From assembly GCF_001540865.1 (NCBI RefSeq), contig NC_033638.1, positions 7,010,836 to 7,074,835 of the forward strand: a DNA stretch of 64,000 nucleotides, written 5' to 3'. This DNA comes from Ananas comosus (Eukaryota; Streptophyta; Magnoliopsida; Poales; Bromeliaceae). Position 1 is the stretch's first letter; each line of letters opens with the position of its first letter. Under the pieces are notes generated by a model. It saw nothing but the letters and a program-made list of their open reading frames with translations. It was not told where the DNA came from and searched no databases. Both the position numbers and the translations under genes were made by a program. Below are positions 45,071 to 59,439 of this stretch, piece after piece.

Positions 45071-45815
45071 AGAAACTGTTGCTTGCACCAGGTGTACGAG
45101 TTTCTCTCATACACCTTCCTCCTAAAAACAAAATTTAATTCGTCCTATGTGTTTAAGACTATTTAAGGGGCCTTTTTATATATAAAAAAGAAAATACTTA
45201 TCCCAAATATAATTTTTTATAATTTAAACATTTTTTATTAGTTTTTTTTTCTAATTATTATGATTATTATTCGACCCATAAATTGGATATCTGTTCTTAT
45301 AAAAATTAGATTTTAATATATAATCAATCTTTGCAAATAGGTGATGAATATTTGTTAATTTTTAATATCAGTTAGATTAGATTTTAATTTTAAAGATATT
45401 GATTTAAAAAATTAGGTATAAACTGTTCCAATATTTTCTACTTAATTTTAGGTATTAAATTTAGTTTGTAAAATATTATAAAATTTGTTTACAACTTTAA
45501 TTAATAAAGCATAGAACTACGAAAAAGAAAAAAAAAGAAAGAAGTGTTGTGCATGAGGCTTTGGTACACCGGGTGCACGCACGAAAATTGTCCACAAATG
45601 GAGGACCAAAAAATGGAGCTTAAAAAATACGGAAAATTTTCCCTCTCCATAAAAATAAAAGAATAAAAGAATATATACGTAAAGTTCTAAATAAATAATA
45701 CTATTAAATAAAATATAAAAATTAAATAAATAAAATAATAATTAAATAAGAGGAAGGGAGAAAGAAAGCGTTTAATTATTTTTTTATTTTTTATTTTTTT
45801 TATTTTTTTATTTCG

Positions 45816-45819
<4 letters not shown>

Positions 45820-45848
<29 letters not shown>

Positions 45849-46219
45849 TCGGAAGAACACTACAGCGAGGAAACGCAGAGAAGGGGAAGCGAAAAAATAT
45901 CGTGGCGTAGGAAACATCGGGAGCTCTCTCTCTCTTTCTCTCTCTCGCCTACGCGATCGCGATCTCGGCCTCTAGGGGTTTTGCTCCATCGGGGCTCCGA
46001 TCTCCCTCCGATCGCGGCGGGATCGGCGCGGCGATCGCCGCCGAATCGCGGCCTCGTGGGAGAGGGTTTGATCGGCGTCTCCGCCGATCGGGGGAGGGTT
46101 TCGAGGGTTTGTGGTTGGGGGAGCGGGATTTGGTGGGTATTTGCTCTGATTCGTGTCGATTTGTGGGGCGTTAGGAGGAGGGGGAGGGGNNNNNGGGTGG
46201 GGAGGGGGAAGTGGATTGG
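45820..46219 (+). promoter_or_regulatory. 5' leader region of the CW-type zinc-finger gene
   Basis: Begins with a (CT)n tract (about 45821-45848) and a second CT-rich run near 45925, then becomes very GC-rich, with many CGATCG/GATCGG words typical of a monocot 5' UTR. A 5-base N gap (46190-46194) lies 26 bp before the start codon, so leader length is uncertain. Confidence 0.5.
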
Positions 46220-49200
46220 ATGCTGTCCGTGGGGAGGAGCGATGATGGGAGGGAGAGGATAGGGCGAGGGTTTGGGATGGAGGAGAACGAGCTCGAGGAA
46301 GGAGAGGCGTGCGATGATTCGCTCATCGATCCCGACGTTGCTCTCTCCTACATCGTGAGTTCCCTCGATTGGTCTAAGTTTTCGGTTCTTGATCCCTTTG
46401 CACTCACATTATTGATAAAGTGCGATATCAATTTATGTACGCAAATCCATAATTTGGTGCCCCTTGCAGTCTCAGATATCTAATAGGGAGTAATACTCGC
46501 GTGCCTGTTCTTGGTTTACTTCGTTGTTTTACGGAGTAGTTGTAATTTGTCTATGATACCGATGATTAGCTGGTCACTAACTTAGGAATTGATCAATCTT
46601 GGAACCGTAGCATTTTCAGTGAGAAATGCAAAGGTAGGAGATTTCTACTTTTCACTTGTTCAATTTTGGATAGAATCTTTTGCCGTCGGTCCGTCTCCTT
46701 GTTCTGAGGCCATGATTAGCATTAAGAACTCCCTCAATTTCGCTTCTTGAAAACGATACTGAAAATCATGCCTTTTTTTGTGAGAGAAGGTTGACGTGAA
46801 ACTTTTTGATTTCTGAGTCAAAGAAATCATCATTTCTAAGCGTGTGAAATTGCCACGCAAAGAGTTTGTTTGTTAAAGAGCTGACTCGTCTCTCCTCTTC
46901 AGGATGAAAAATTACAAGACGTTTTGGGACATTTCCAGAAAGACTTCGAAGGTGGATTTTCTGCGGAGAACCTCGGTAAGACTGAATTATGGTTGACACA
47001 GTCAATATTGTCTCTCTGATATAGAATTGAAGCAAACTCATCGCTTGATGATGATGGTAACTTCGTGCATTATATTGGTTCTGTGATAGGATCGAAATTT
47101 GGGGGATATGGTTCTTTTTTGCCTGCTTACCAGCGTTCTCCTTCGGTTTTTTGTCAACCTAAAAGTCCGCCTAAGGCAACAAACCACAGTGGCTCAAGAT
47201 CTCCTTATAACACGCAATCAGAGGTACACTCTTTTGATGTTTCTACAGATTGTCATATTACATTTTCCATTTTCCATTTGTTGGGAAATCCAAATGTTGG
47301 TGCCTAGGCTACTATTACATTTTATATTGCCACAACGCATCGTTGCAGGGCATACGGCAGAACTCTTCAGTTTTGACATGTTCTTCTATTACCAAGAACA
47401 ACATTTCGGCTAGTACGGTTCCATCAGCAGACACCTCTAGCAAAAGGGAGGTGTGTTTGGGCATACACAATGAAAGGGACTCTGTTCCCCAGTATGATTC
47501 CTTAACTAGACACGCTAACGGTGGTGACCAGAAGTCGCTGAAAGTTCGCATCAAAGTCCCCCCTGATGACACTGTGACAAGAAATAATGCGGCTATTTAT
47601 AGTGGTCTGGGCCTTGATATTTCTCCTTCTTCATCCTTAGAGGACAGCCCAGATGATAGTGCTGAGCTTTCTCCCGAGTTTCAAGACATGCCTTATGAAT
47701 CTCCACATACAATTATACAGGTAAACTTCCTATTTTTGTTGTTTTATCTCTCATAAAAGAGTTTGTGCGTGGATTTTGAGCAGCTAAGTATGTTTTGCTT
47801 GCTCGACATGATTGAGCAGATCATGACGTGCTTTCTAGTTCCTGGAGGGTACTTGCTGTCACCCCTCCATGACAATGTGCTGCAATTGACAGAAAGAACT
47901 CGCCCTATATTCAAAAAGTGCAAAACAAGCATGATCTCAAAGGACATATCTGAAAAATGTGAAGCCTCTAGTAATTTGAGTCTCCCAGTGAGAGATGTTA
48001 AAGGTCACACAATAAAGAGAACAAAGCCTGATGACAAGAAAATTAGGTCCTCTGGTGTGAAAAGTTCAAAATGCATTAATGACATCAGTGCTGCTTTGAA
48101 TAGAGATATTGACATCGAAACGCCAGCTGGACAAGAGCTTGTGTCTGATGCCTTAAATATCCCACTCTTGTCTGGTTCAAGAACTATTGACAGAAAAGAT
48201 GGACACTTAGCTGAAGAATCAGCTAATGGATTTGCTATAATGTTTGATTGCCCAAGGGGAACAAATAATTTTCCAGCTACTGACCGAACGAGGACACCTG
48301 AATTTGTAAAAGGTAAAGTAGAATTGATGGAAGGCATGGAATGTAGTGGGATTGGCAATCTAGGACATGAGGAGATACATCTGAAGGGCAAAATACAAAC
48401 AAGAACAGTTAATGCAGAGAAAACATTCGAGGAACAAACTATGTCTAGTCGCAAAGACTCTTCTGTTGATCTGCAGAGAGATAGGAAAGAAAAAGTAAAG
48501 AAAAATGTTGATACAGTAAAAGCTGATTCTGATGGATATAAGCGGAATAAAGATCAGACTGTTGGACCTGTAGATAATGTGAGAAATATTTCATCTCACA
48601 AAGCCAGTTCATATGAACCAGAAAAAGTAGTTCAAGGAAAGTACCGACTTCCGGAAGACAAAGGCAAACAGCAGGGAATCCAACCCAATACTGCACCTTC
48701 TCTAGAGTCCACAAAGGATGGTATTGGTGTTCAACCTTCTCCAGCTGTAAAAGAAAGGAAAAAGGGCTCTCTTGCAAGACAAAACTTGTATGATAAGAAG
48801 CCCAAACCTAAAGTCTTTAAATCTCATGGAGATGTTCTTGGTAATGCAGTGGTGAATGAAGGTGTTTTACTTGATACACAGCTTAAGGAAAAACTGAAGT
48901 CTGTTAAGCCTGAAAATGAGGATGAGTCTATTAGATTGATGGAAGCATCAAAGGAAGGGCCAAACAATAGGAAAGTTGATCAACACTCGATTTCTGGGAC
49001 ATACGTGAATGAGCCATTATCTGTGCCTTCAACTAGCAATGCTGCTGAAACAGCAGAAGCTCCTGCAAAACCTGCTCCAGTCGTAATAGAGGAACATTGG
49101 GTCTGTTGTGATATATGTCAACAATGGCGTCTCTTACCCTATGGCACCAATCCTGATAGTCTTCCAAAGAAGTGGCATTGTTCATTGCTTAACTGGCTGT

Positions 49201-52200
49201 AAGTTTCTACCAACTGCACTTATTGTATCTTAACTTTCTGTCCTTTCTCTTGGGTTGTTTACCTTTTTTATTTCCATGTGAGCACGCTTCACATTTACTA
49301 CTTGTTGCTGCTTTGGTATTATTTGTTTACACATTCATGTTTCATGTCGCGTTCTTTTTCATTTCTGTATAGCTGGTTGTTGTCGTTGGGGTGGTTGTGT
49401 TACCTACAGAAAGCAGCTTCTTTTTCTATCAGTATTTATGCTCGCAGTTCGTTTGCTCCTACTTATTGAATATTTCGTGCTCTTTGGCAGACCTGGAATG
49501 AATAGCTGTGCTATTAGTGAAAAGGAAACAACAAAAGCGTTGAATGACCTGTACACAGTCCCAGCCCCTCAGATTGGCATTAGTTCAGATGGTCGGCATG
49601 CTCCTTCAAGCTTCACTACAAGTAGTGCACTACATCTGAATCAAAGGCTTGGAGATAACATTGTGACTGTATCAGGGAAAAAGAAAAATGGATGCAAGGA
49701 TGGGACAAATATAGCCAACTTTTCCGATATAGCACAAATTTCAAATTCTGAGAGGAAGAACCAGCAAGCTTCTGCCAAAAGTAGAAGTTTAACCGATGTT
49801 AATGGTTATCCCCTCGACACGAACTCATTGAGCAAAGCTGATCTGGAACATGGGAACAAATTAACCGGCTATAAAAAAGAGAAGCTAAAAGCTGGGCACA
49901 AGAACCTGGGACGCTATTCAGATGGAGGTGCCCTTACTTCCTTTCCACGTAGTCTCTCTTCTATGCATCTTCTTATCTTTAATGTTTTTCTTGTGGTGTT
50001 TCCCTAATTATTATTACATGCTTAATTATTTACTTCTATACAGGAGATTCCATGGAAAAAGGCGAGAAGTATTCAAGTTCGAAGAGCAAGAGAATGGTGG
50101 ATCAAATTGATTCAAAAGCATCTAAGAAAATCAAGATAGAAGATGCGAACTATCTTGTTAAAGATTGGAACTCTGAGTATGAAGCAGCTGGAAAGACTTC
50201 TGCAGACATGACTAATGTGTCATCTGCAAAGGCAGTGACAAAAACTCTTGATAAGTACAATGATGTGCCTTCAGGCAAGGAAAAGTTAGATTCAAAAGGA
50301 AATATTTCTGTACTATCTAAGAGGATCAAAGGAGAAGATCAAGCTTTCTCAAATGGGGAAATTAAAGATTTTAAGACTTCAGATTTACAAAGATCAGATA
50401 AAATGGAGCTGTCTACTAAGAAGAGGAAAATGAAAGAGTGGCAGGAGAGTCAGCACATTCTAACAGCTGAAATGAGAAGTCATCAACTAATCGACGGCAG
50501 GGCTGTCACTAAAGACACTTTAAGAGAAGGTGAGGCCTCGAAGGAAAAGAAGCCAAAGGTAGTGAAGACTGAAGAGAAGTTCTCGTACGGACAGGCTTCT
50601 ACAGCAGCTACTTCAAGCTCTTCGAAGGTCTCAGGCTCTCAGAAGAGTAAAACCAAATTTCAGGACATAAGGGGCTCTCCAGTAGAGTCAGTTTCTTCAT
50701 CTCCCGTCCGAATTAATACTGAGAAGCTTCACAATATAAGAAATTCAGTTGGAAGGGCTGAAATGTTTAATGTTGGTTCATCTACCTTGGGGAGCCCAAA
50801 AAGATGTTCAGATAGTGAGGTTGAAGGAGGAAGCAACCATAGTGGAAAAGCAAGGAAAGAAGCAGCTTCTCTCAACCAGCTGCCGCCTTTAGCGAGTCAG
50901 AGAGCAGGTGAATCTGGAACCCTTGATATTTTCAGAGGGCCATCCGATTATCACGATAAGGAAACAAATGAGCTACCTGATGCAGGAGCCCCAGATGAAA
51001 AAGTGTTACATAGAAATAGAAATGTACTAGATCAAAATGGCAGATATAACAAGGAATCCCCAGACAGAAACCATTCTCACTATTTTGATAAGTTAAATAA
51101 TCACCAGCATGTTGACACTTTGAGTCATCGGAAGTCTGGAAGAAGCTCTTCTTCACATTCAAAGGAGAAACATGGAAGTTATAAATCAGATGTTGATTCA
51201 GATAAGGCTAAAGTTTCCAGACCCTTTAATGAAAACAAGGATTCGCTTGTTGCAAAGAAAGGCGACGCTCGGCACATAGATCAGGATTTACTGGGAAAGA
51301 GAGATCGAACTGTAAAAAGTACTGGTCTCACTAAAAAAGATAACCACTCACGTTCTGGTAACCTAGAAAGTACAGATGCTAGTGGCCCTTGTGCACATCT
51401 GGATCAGCAAAAGGAGTTTGACTCAAGGGGCAGCATTGTAGAAGCTAAATGTGTTCAGTTCAATGTAACTGAAGACCTTAAGCAGATGTCATCATCCAGA
51501 GCTAAAAAATCATCTATTCGTCTTCCCACCAATAATAACGATCGATCAGATTTGGCACCTGCAACAGATAAATTGCAGCCTACCAGGGACAAACAAGAAG
51601 CACATAAGCTGGGACCTCAAATTGTCTCTTCGCCGGTCAAAGAAAGCAGGTTGGAAGTGTACTCTACTGAGGCATCCAATAGTGATGTATCAAAAATGAT
51701 CAAAAGAAAGCAGGACATTCCAAATGGAGTTCAGCAGAATAGTTTGAGGCAATCAACACCTTATTCTCTGGACACTTCCAGTTCACTTAGAAAGGAAGGT
51801 CATTCTGCTGCATCAACAGTCTTGAAAGAAGCTCGAGATTTAAAGCATAGGGCTAATCGTTTAAAGGTAAAGTTATCCTTTGCAATGTTGATTCGCTTTT
51901 TTTGTTTATATCGTCTTTTACTCGCTTTCTGAGTTTCTAAATTAAGTGACATCTAGCAGAGTGAAGGTCTGGAGCTTGAAAGTACAGGTCTATACTTTGA
52001 GGCAGCCTTGAAATTTCTGCATGTTGCCTCTCTGTGGGAGCCTCTTAGTTTTGATGGCTCAAAACAAGCGGATGCTGCTCAGTCCATTCAAATGTACTCT
52101 GACACAGCAAAACTCTGCGAGTAAGCCACAATGTTATGCAATTGTTATTGATGATCTGCAAATAGGTTACTATCAAGTTAGTGACTTCATATTAAGAAGT

Positions 52201-54881
52201 TGCAAATACGACAGTGTATTCCTTGATCTTCAAAATGAGACCCTTTGTATGTGACACAAGCATATTTCTTCTTCTCTAGAGGTATAGCAAATGTAATATT
52301 TCTGAAAAGACTTTGATTCTTACACACTGAATTCACCTTCTAGTGCTGCAACTCCCAGTTTGCTGGATCACTGAAAATTAGGTTCCTGCTGATTAGTTTA
52401 TGGAATATTGTGTTCCTGTAGGTCATTTTAGTGCAAGATCTAAAGTTCTCTGAATAAAATTAGGTGGAGTTAGTGAGGTGAGTGAGGTGTTACTTTTACA
52501 AGAAAAGAGACTTTTACAAGAAAGGAGGTTAGAGAAAGTGAGGTTTACTTTGTCCAATTAGGTCAAACAAAAGGTTGGATATGGAGTGTATCTTATCCAG
52601 GTGAAACAAAGTTAATTGACCTGGTGCAGTCAGCTTGGTATATCATTGAAACTCTGATGTTGGCTTTCTGAGGGCCTAGTCCTTTAAACAATTTACTCCA
52701 GGAAGTTTTGCGACAAAGTTGAGATTCCTACTTCATTTCCTTCAAAATAAACATATTGATATTCTCGCTATTGGTCAAATTCAAGTTAGACATTACCACT
52801 CGCTGTGGTGTCCTAGCTAATCTGTGAAACAAATATGCTCTTACACACAAATGATCTTCTTACTAATGCAAAGTGACTCAGTGTGTACGAGCTGGTTATT
52901 TCATACTGGGAATTTACTTCACTTTCATTGTTGTTAAAGTGTGAGCATTATGATTTAGGGGTTCATATTAACTTGATATTAAGTGACTTGCCCATTGATA
53001 TCTACTTATGAGCATAATAATTCTCTATGCCATTTAAGATTGAGATGTAATTAAGTTTTTATCACAAAAATGGGTTAACATATTCTAAAATGCTAACAAA
53101 CGACCATCTTTATCTGCAATTTTATGGTACTATGAATGTTGAAATTTGATTTCATCTAAAAATAGTAATTTACCCAGTCCTTGATGTGTTCTTCTTTAAT
53201 TTAAATGAAATAAAAATGCCGTAATACTTTTAGAATTTTCGAGACATTAGTTATTTTAACTTTTAACCAAAGCGAATATTATTCATTCATTTATGATCAT
53301 CTAATATTCATTTGTTTTAACAGATTTTGTGCACGTGAATACGAGCGTTGCAAAGAAATGGCTGCTGCTGCTTTAGCATATAAGTGTGTTGAAGTGGCCT
53401 ACCTCAAATCTGCATACTACAAACATTCTAGTGCAAACAAAGATGGACAAGAATTGCAAACAGCTCTACTTATGATTCCACCAGGTTGTTCAAATTCATA
53501 AAGCTGAACTTTATTTTTCATATATCATAGTAGCTCTAGAGTACATGCATTAGATTTTACTAACAAACTGCTAATGGATTTTGCCAATAATGATTAGCAG
53601 TGTAGTGCCGTATATTAATGTAAATTGAACCATTTGTCGAGCTCTATGGTTGACACGGGAGTTGATTTTGGCTTTGGATATGGTGTTGCTTTTCTAATTT
53701 AATTAGTCTAAGTAATACTTTATAATTAATGCATACTGTTCATCGTGTGTCCTGCATTATGCAGTATTTCAGTAATATTTTAACCTTATATAAGATCTCA
53801 ACTTTACAATTAAAATTCAAATCCAACTATTTATACTCATGGAATAATGTTTTATGACCTTTTGTGGATAACTGCTAGAAATCGCGAAAATTATGATGTG
53901 AAGTAAGCATTTTTGTCATTACTTCTCAGAGTCATTAAGTTATTTATCATATCTGCATTAAGATATAAACAGATCAGTATCTTGATAAAGGTAATAGTTG
54001 CTCTATTGGACTTGTCGGCCTGTATAACCTGGACATGGCTGCTAGAAGTTAGATGAAAGCTAATGTCCTTCTACATACCTTCAATACGAGAGTCCTGCGT
54101 AATCTTTATTGTACTTTTTTAAGTTATTATGATAGATCATTCTGTGAAGTGATTAGATGTTTGAATTTCAAGATGGATTTTTCTTTTTTTATGAAGCTCA
54201 TATTCTTTTGGTTTTCATTATCCTTGTGTTCATGTTGGTTTTATCTGTTGTTTCCTGTGAAGACCTTGCTTGCTATCATGTTGAAAATTCTTTTTTTTTT
54301 CTTTTTTTCTTTTTTCTTTCCTTCTATATTGTAGGTGAGTCACCATCTTCTTCTGCTTCAGATGTTGACAACTTAAACAACCAGGGTACCTTGGGGAAGG
54401 CTGCTTCAGCAAAGGGTGTTAACTCTCCTCTTGTTACTGCCAACCATGTAATTGCTGCTCGAAACCATCCACATTTGATGCGGTTGCTTACCTATGTAAG
54501 TTCATATGCCGATAATTGTGAGTTTCTATGATGTCTCGTTTTCACTTAATTTGCTTACATGGGAGAGGTGCATACTTACTCTCGTTGTTCTCATGCATAA
54601 AGCATATCAATGATGTGCATACTATTTATCATGGTTCAATGATTTATGTGCAGAATCTGATACATTTTCATGTCATTTGATGGCAGACGCATGATTTGAA
54701 CAGCGCATTTGAAGCAACTAGGAAATCACAAATTGCTATTGCTGCAGCTGCTGGTGCCAGCCTCGAAAAGCATGGGGCTCATGGCATTGACTCGGTTAGA
54801 CGGGTCCTTGATTTCAACTTCCACAATGTAAAAGGGCTATTGCGGCTTGTACGATTATCCAAGGAGTCGATCAGTCGTTAA
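46220..54881 (+). CDS. CW-type zinc-finger protein (putative histone-mark reader)
   Basis: Large nuclear protein, 1676 residues. Exons: 46220-46354, 46903-46975, 47090-47223, 47349-47720, 47820-49198, 49491-49927, 50044-51866, 51960-52120, 53324-53484, 54335-54495, 54687-54881; all are GT-AG and in frame. The N-terminus is acidic (MEENELEEGEAC, then DPDVALSYIDEKLQDVLGHF) with KFGGYGSFLPAYQRSP. The CW domain begins near residue 665 (HWVCCDICQQWRLLPYG, then KKWHC and, across the exon 5/6 junction, GMNSC), so its four zinc cysteines are present. CW domains bind methylated H3K4 in other proteins. The middle (exons 5-7) is a long Ser/Lys-rich, probably disordered region with basic clusters. The C-terminus is helical and conserved (GLYFEAALKFLHVASLWE, CKEMAAAALAYKCVEVAYLK). 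Start chosen at MLSVGRSDDGRERIGRGFG, typical of the family; the in-frame codons just upstream have no ATG. Confidence 0.94.
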
Positions 54882-56700
54882 AGTATTCGAAATGCTGAGT
54901 CATCTTCCCTGTGTATAGAATCTGTAGGCTACTAGGCCATGTTTATTTTTCCGTCCAATTCTTTTCCCTCTAATATGCTGGTCATAATGAGGTGATGTTT
55001 ACCAAATTTTCACTTCTTTGTTAGCATGTCTTTTGCCCAAAAAAGAAATCGGGCTTCATAGGAGCGTATCCTGTAAAATATGTACAAAGAGATTTACTTG
55101 CAATTTTTGTAAAGTATTCTTTGCGGCTTCCGATGCTTTAAAAACAGATAACAGCATCGACTGATGAGGTAGAGATCCAAAAATGCAGTGGGTTTTCTCT
55201 CGTCCTTCGTTCGCAATTACTGTTGTATATCTCTCTTCAAGCAAAAATATATATTGCCAGCCAAACAGACCGAGCATCAGGCTTTCTCTTTTCCTGCTAC
55301 CGTAAATTGTGTGAAACTAATGGAACAGTTCTGTTCTGTACAGTGCATACAAATATCATGTTTGATAACTGTCAGCTGGTTTTAGCGTTTGAAAGATCAC
55401 GTCTCAAATATTTATGAAGCCGACTGCTGCTGACGTTAAGGATATGGGTATGTGATTTTCTCTCCTTATTTATGTTGCATATCTATGAACTTATTGATAT
55501 GAACTAAATAATATCTGATTTATTATTGCAGGTTTTTCCTTCAACCTCATTAACCGTGTTTGATATTACTGCATTGTTAAGAGTTTCTAGGCTACAGCAT
55601 AAAATATTTCAGATGAAATTTCATGGTTCTAACTCTTCTGGAAGAGGTATACTTCAACTGAGCCAAAAAACTATTTCCGTTTAGTGTTTCACCTTACATC
55701 GCAGTGAAATTTTCGACATGTTTATTTTATGGAACAGGGCCAAGAATGCTAACTAAATGTTTTATGAACAGGGCCAAGAATGCTAACTAAATGACAAAAT
55801 TTAATGCTAAAAAAAGCTCCGGATTAGTAGTTGGTCTTTAATTCCCTTCCTGTTCAGCTGTGGACAGGTAAAAACTTCGTACTACCTGATTGTTATTTGC
55901 ATCCTGAGATCTTAATATGATATTTAATGTAGATAATTATAACAACAGATTAGTTAGAAATGAGTTTCTGGAACTTTTTAAGTCCTTTTAGCAGGGAAAA
56001 GAAAAAAAAAATTATAATACAGTGCGATGAGGGCATGGGCATAGTATGCTGGTACCGTGGGCAAACTACATGATGCCTTGTGCTAATGGATACCGTTTAA
56101 ATTCTTGGTTATGTAGTGCCTAACTGGGCCCCAATTGTAGTCAATAGCTTTTGCAATTGAATTGGTTTCTTAGTATCTTACCATTTGAGATCCCTTGTTC
56201 ACCCTTTTTTCTCTCTTGAACAGTACTCAACATTTCAACCTTACCAATTGTGTTTTGAGCAATGTTATTTGTACACTCGTAGTCTAGGTGTAAGATTTAC
56301 CCCTCATCCATTCTAAGGCCCATAAGGCCCATATTTTCTCTCCAGTCTTATCAACTTTTTTTAAAAAAAAATAAAATCCAAAAAAAATTTCGTTAACCTT
56401 TTGAATGACAAGGGTGTAAGATTTAAGTCTACGTATAGGTGGACATGTAGCATTTTCCTTGTGTTTTTGCTTAAATTACAAGGTTTGTTTGTTTTACTCC
56501 AGGAACTTGCACACAAATTTTTTGAATATGCCATTAATCATTTAGTCTTTTTTCTTTTACCCTCTAATTTTAGACCATGGTGTAGATTTAATGATTTAGA
56601 TTTTTTTGAGGTACTCTATACCATGTAAAGATTGATCTCAAGTGTACCAGTAGGGAAGGTCACAATATTGATCAATATTTATCTGAACTCACAAGAAAAA
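54882..56700. other. 3' flank of the CW-type gene and intergenic DNA
   Basis: Probably includes the 3' UTR. Splice-like sequences occur (for example TTATTGCAG near 55531 and TTTTTCAG near 57165), so spliced 3' UTR exons are possible, but no coding continuity was found. A 34-35 bp tandem duplication is at 55725-55793. Confidence 0.45.
55725..55793. repeat. 34-35 bp tandem duplication
   Basis: Two adjacent copies of TTTTATGAACAGGGCCAAGA..., differing by one inserted G. Recent local duplication in non-coding DNA. Confidence 0.9.
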
Positions 56701-56708
56701 TGGCCTTT

Positions 56709-57013
56709 ATCCTATTTGGATGTCGGAATAAGTTAATCCTTGAATAACTTATTCCATATCAGAATTTTCTAATACAGTGGTAAGTAAGGAGTTTGAAATT
56801 TTTGCATCAACAAAGGTTTTGCTATTCATGATTTGATAAGACAGCATTTTTTTACCTACAAGGTGATTTATTTTATTTTGGAAAAATGACTTGAAATTTG
56901 AATATAGTATTTCATTCTACATATTTGATCATACTTCTTAGCAACCAAATGTATAAATTTCTTGAGTTAATTAAAAAGATATGCCGAACAAGATATTCAT
57001 GCATCCAAATAGG
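56709..57013. mobile_element. TIR MITE (family of 7484)
   Basis: CCTATTTGGATGTCGGAATA at the left and, inverted, CCCTATTTGGATGCATGAAT at the right. About 305 bp, with inner AATAACTTATTCC-type words shared with the copy in CCCH intron 2. Non-coding. Confidence 0.6.
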
Positions 57014-57604
57014 GCATTATGGATCTGTGATGATTAAGCTGCCCATCAACTTTGATAACAAATCTTTGCGTCCTTGTAATCTATCCGCCAATTGTTCTTA
57101 TTAAAGAATTGCTGTGATCATGTATTAGATGCTCAGCTAAGATTACAATTATTTGTCTTTTTCAGGTCGAAAGCCTTGTGATGGGAATCAGCTGAGGCTG
57201 GGCGAGCATTTGCAGAACAATTTGGATGTTAAAAATAGAGCATAACTACCAAAAATCGTTCTTCGGTGCCGGCACACAAACATGCACATAAATTTTAGTG
57301 AGTGATTCGATTTCTTTCCGGTGTTTCATTCCGTGATTCGATTTCTTTCTGGTATAAACACTTTTAACTTGTAAGGTTGAACTCAGGATCTGTAGTGCGT
57401 GTATGGGTAGATTATCATTTCCTCAGCTTCATCGGATATCTCTGCCATTGAGCAAACGCCAGGTTACCAATTTAACGCTAGGATCAGTAAGGTCGGTGAA
57501 CAGGATTATCTGAGATTTAGCTAGGCTATGATACTACTAGAAAAAAAATTAGTTTATTTTCGCGTTGGTTTTATGATAGGCGGTCGATCGGCATTGTTAA
57601 ATAT

Positions 57605-57754
57605 AATCTATGTCATCTGAATTTTGTAGAAATCAAAATTTTCAAGATCCTTACAATCTATGTCATCTGAATTTTGTAGAAATCAAAATTTTCAAGATCC
57701 TTACAATCTATGTCATCTGAATTTTGTAGAAATCAAAATTTTCAAGATTCTTAC
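57605..57754. repeat. 50-bp tandem repeat, 3 copies
   Basis: Three head-to-tail copies of a 50 bp unit beginning AATCTATGTCATCTGAATTT. Copies 1 and 2 are identical and copy 3 differs by one base. The near-identity indicates very recent amplification (or an assembly effect). Intergenic. Confidence 0.97.
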
Positions 57755-59439
57755 GGCATCATTTGGATTGTTGGTGATCAAGCGGCATTAAATTCAAACT
57801 TTTATTAGCAATTAGAATTTATTAAAATTTCAACTATGTGTAGTTTCCTCCTGGATTATTTCTTTATTCCAACACCACTGTTGTTCGATTCCCAGTCTTT
57901 TGTCCACGCTGGTTTTGAGTTGGTCTCGCCCGCCAAGTCAATGAGAAGTTTCACAATTTATCTACACTAAAACTTTGGGCAATTTTGTATCATAGTGAAA
58001 ATGCGAACATTTGGGGCATAGCTGCATCGGATGCACGTAATACCCTATCCAAAGTTAGTTCGGTTGGTTCGCCTCACCCTAACATCCAAAGTTTTTTGTG
58101 CATCCACTAATTTTCTTTTAAAACGAATTGAATTGCGTACTTTACAATGAATCCACACATTCTGAGAATGAATTCTACTTATAAGAAAAATAATTTCCAT
58201 TAATTTCATATTTTTGTTTCAGCGGAGGTAAAGAAGCACGGTAGTATAGACCTTGAGAAAACGAACAAGTTGCCACAGAAAAGTCAAATGCAACACCAGA
58301 AACGAGGACTAAGGTCACTATAAAACAAAAAATAATAATAATAAAACTTAAAATATTTCAAAATGAGACAACAAAAACTTGAAAAGAATTACTAGCGAAC
58401 CTCTTAAAAATCGTAAGAAAACAAAACATATAAGATTAAAATAAAGATAAACTTTAATTTACTTTCTTGTTTTAGCTTATTTTTTACTGTCATCACGTAA
58501 TTCAAAAAGTTACACCTACTACCCCGTGGATCATAAAGTTACACTTAACTGTCATGTGCTAAACGAAAAATTTCACTTGGCTATACTATTTGATAGTAGA
58601 GTTTTTAAATATAAATAAAAATAACATCATAAAATAGTTAAGTGCAACTTTTTGACTCATAGAACGACAAGTAAAAAAAATCACCAAAACCATAGGGGGC
58701 CAAATAAAAGTTTACCCTTAAAATAATTAAAGATTGTAACATTAAAATAATTAAAGATTCCATATGCCGTATAACCCAAAAACTAAATAAAAACTAAATA
58801 AGATAATATAGAATAAAACATCCAAATCGTCTAAACACGCAGAATTATCAACAACCAACCACAAGTTGGAGCAAAAAAAAACATTGTTTTTTAAATAAAA
58901 AGAATACAATAACATTTTGATGATCCTGTTGACTCAACAACCTTTCTAAATATAATTATTCTTTTACGATAAAGATGGGTTCCAGTGAAAATAACAATGG
59001 AAGATCTAATCGTTGACTAAAAGCCGATGCTAAGTTCTTGAGTTATGCAAACATATGCACAACTTAAAAGAGTTTCATGTAAATCGAGTTTTTCACTTCC
59101 GCAAAACAAACAACATTCCACATTTAGATTTAGAGAGCTAGTTATGTGCTACCCATCATACTATAGTATATAATTTTGCATCATAACGTTATAGATCTAC
59201 ACTTTACCGAACACCTTGATCGAGTCCTTAGGAGGCTTCATCGGTGATACATGTGTATCTAAACATAACTATACTGAACATAAGTAAACACTTCAACAGT
59301 CTTTTGTATAATGTCGCAAGAAATAATGATTGTAAACCTCAACTGAAGCGGAGAATTAGTTTTCAGGCGAACATTCTGTATGACAGCCTAGAAAATTCAA
59401 CAAACTGTTTTCTAAAATGAATAAAGTTAATAGTTTATA
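57755..59439. other. Intergenic, no gene seen
   Basis: AT-rich sequence between the CW-type gene and the 3' end of the CBP80 gene (minus strand). The proximal part probably holds the CBP80 3' UTR. A diverged inverted repeat of TAAAGTTACACTTAACTGTC and GTTAAGTGCAACTTTTTGAC lies at about 58500-58660. Confidence 0.5.

Noticed and set aside
57160..57245. Short open stretch after a TTTTTCAG (RKPCDGNQLRLGEH...), possible terminal exon
   Set aside because: No upstream exon or recognisable family. It may be a spliced 3' UTR exon of the CW-type gene but cannot be supported as coding.
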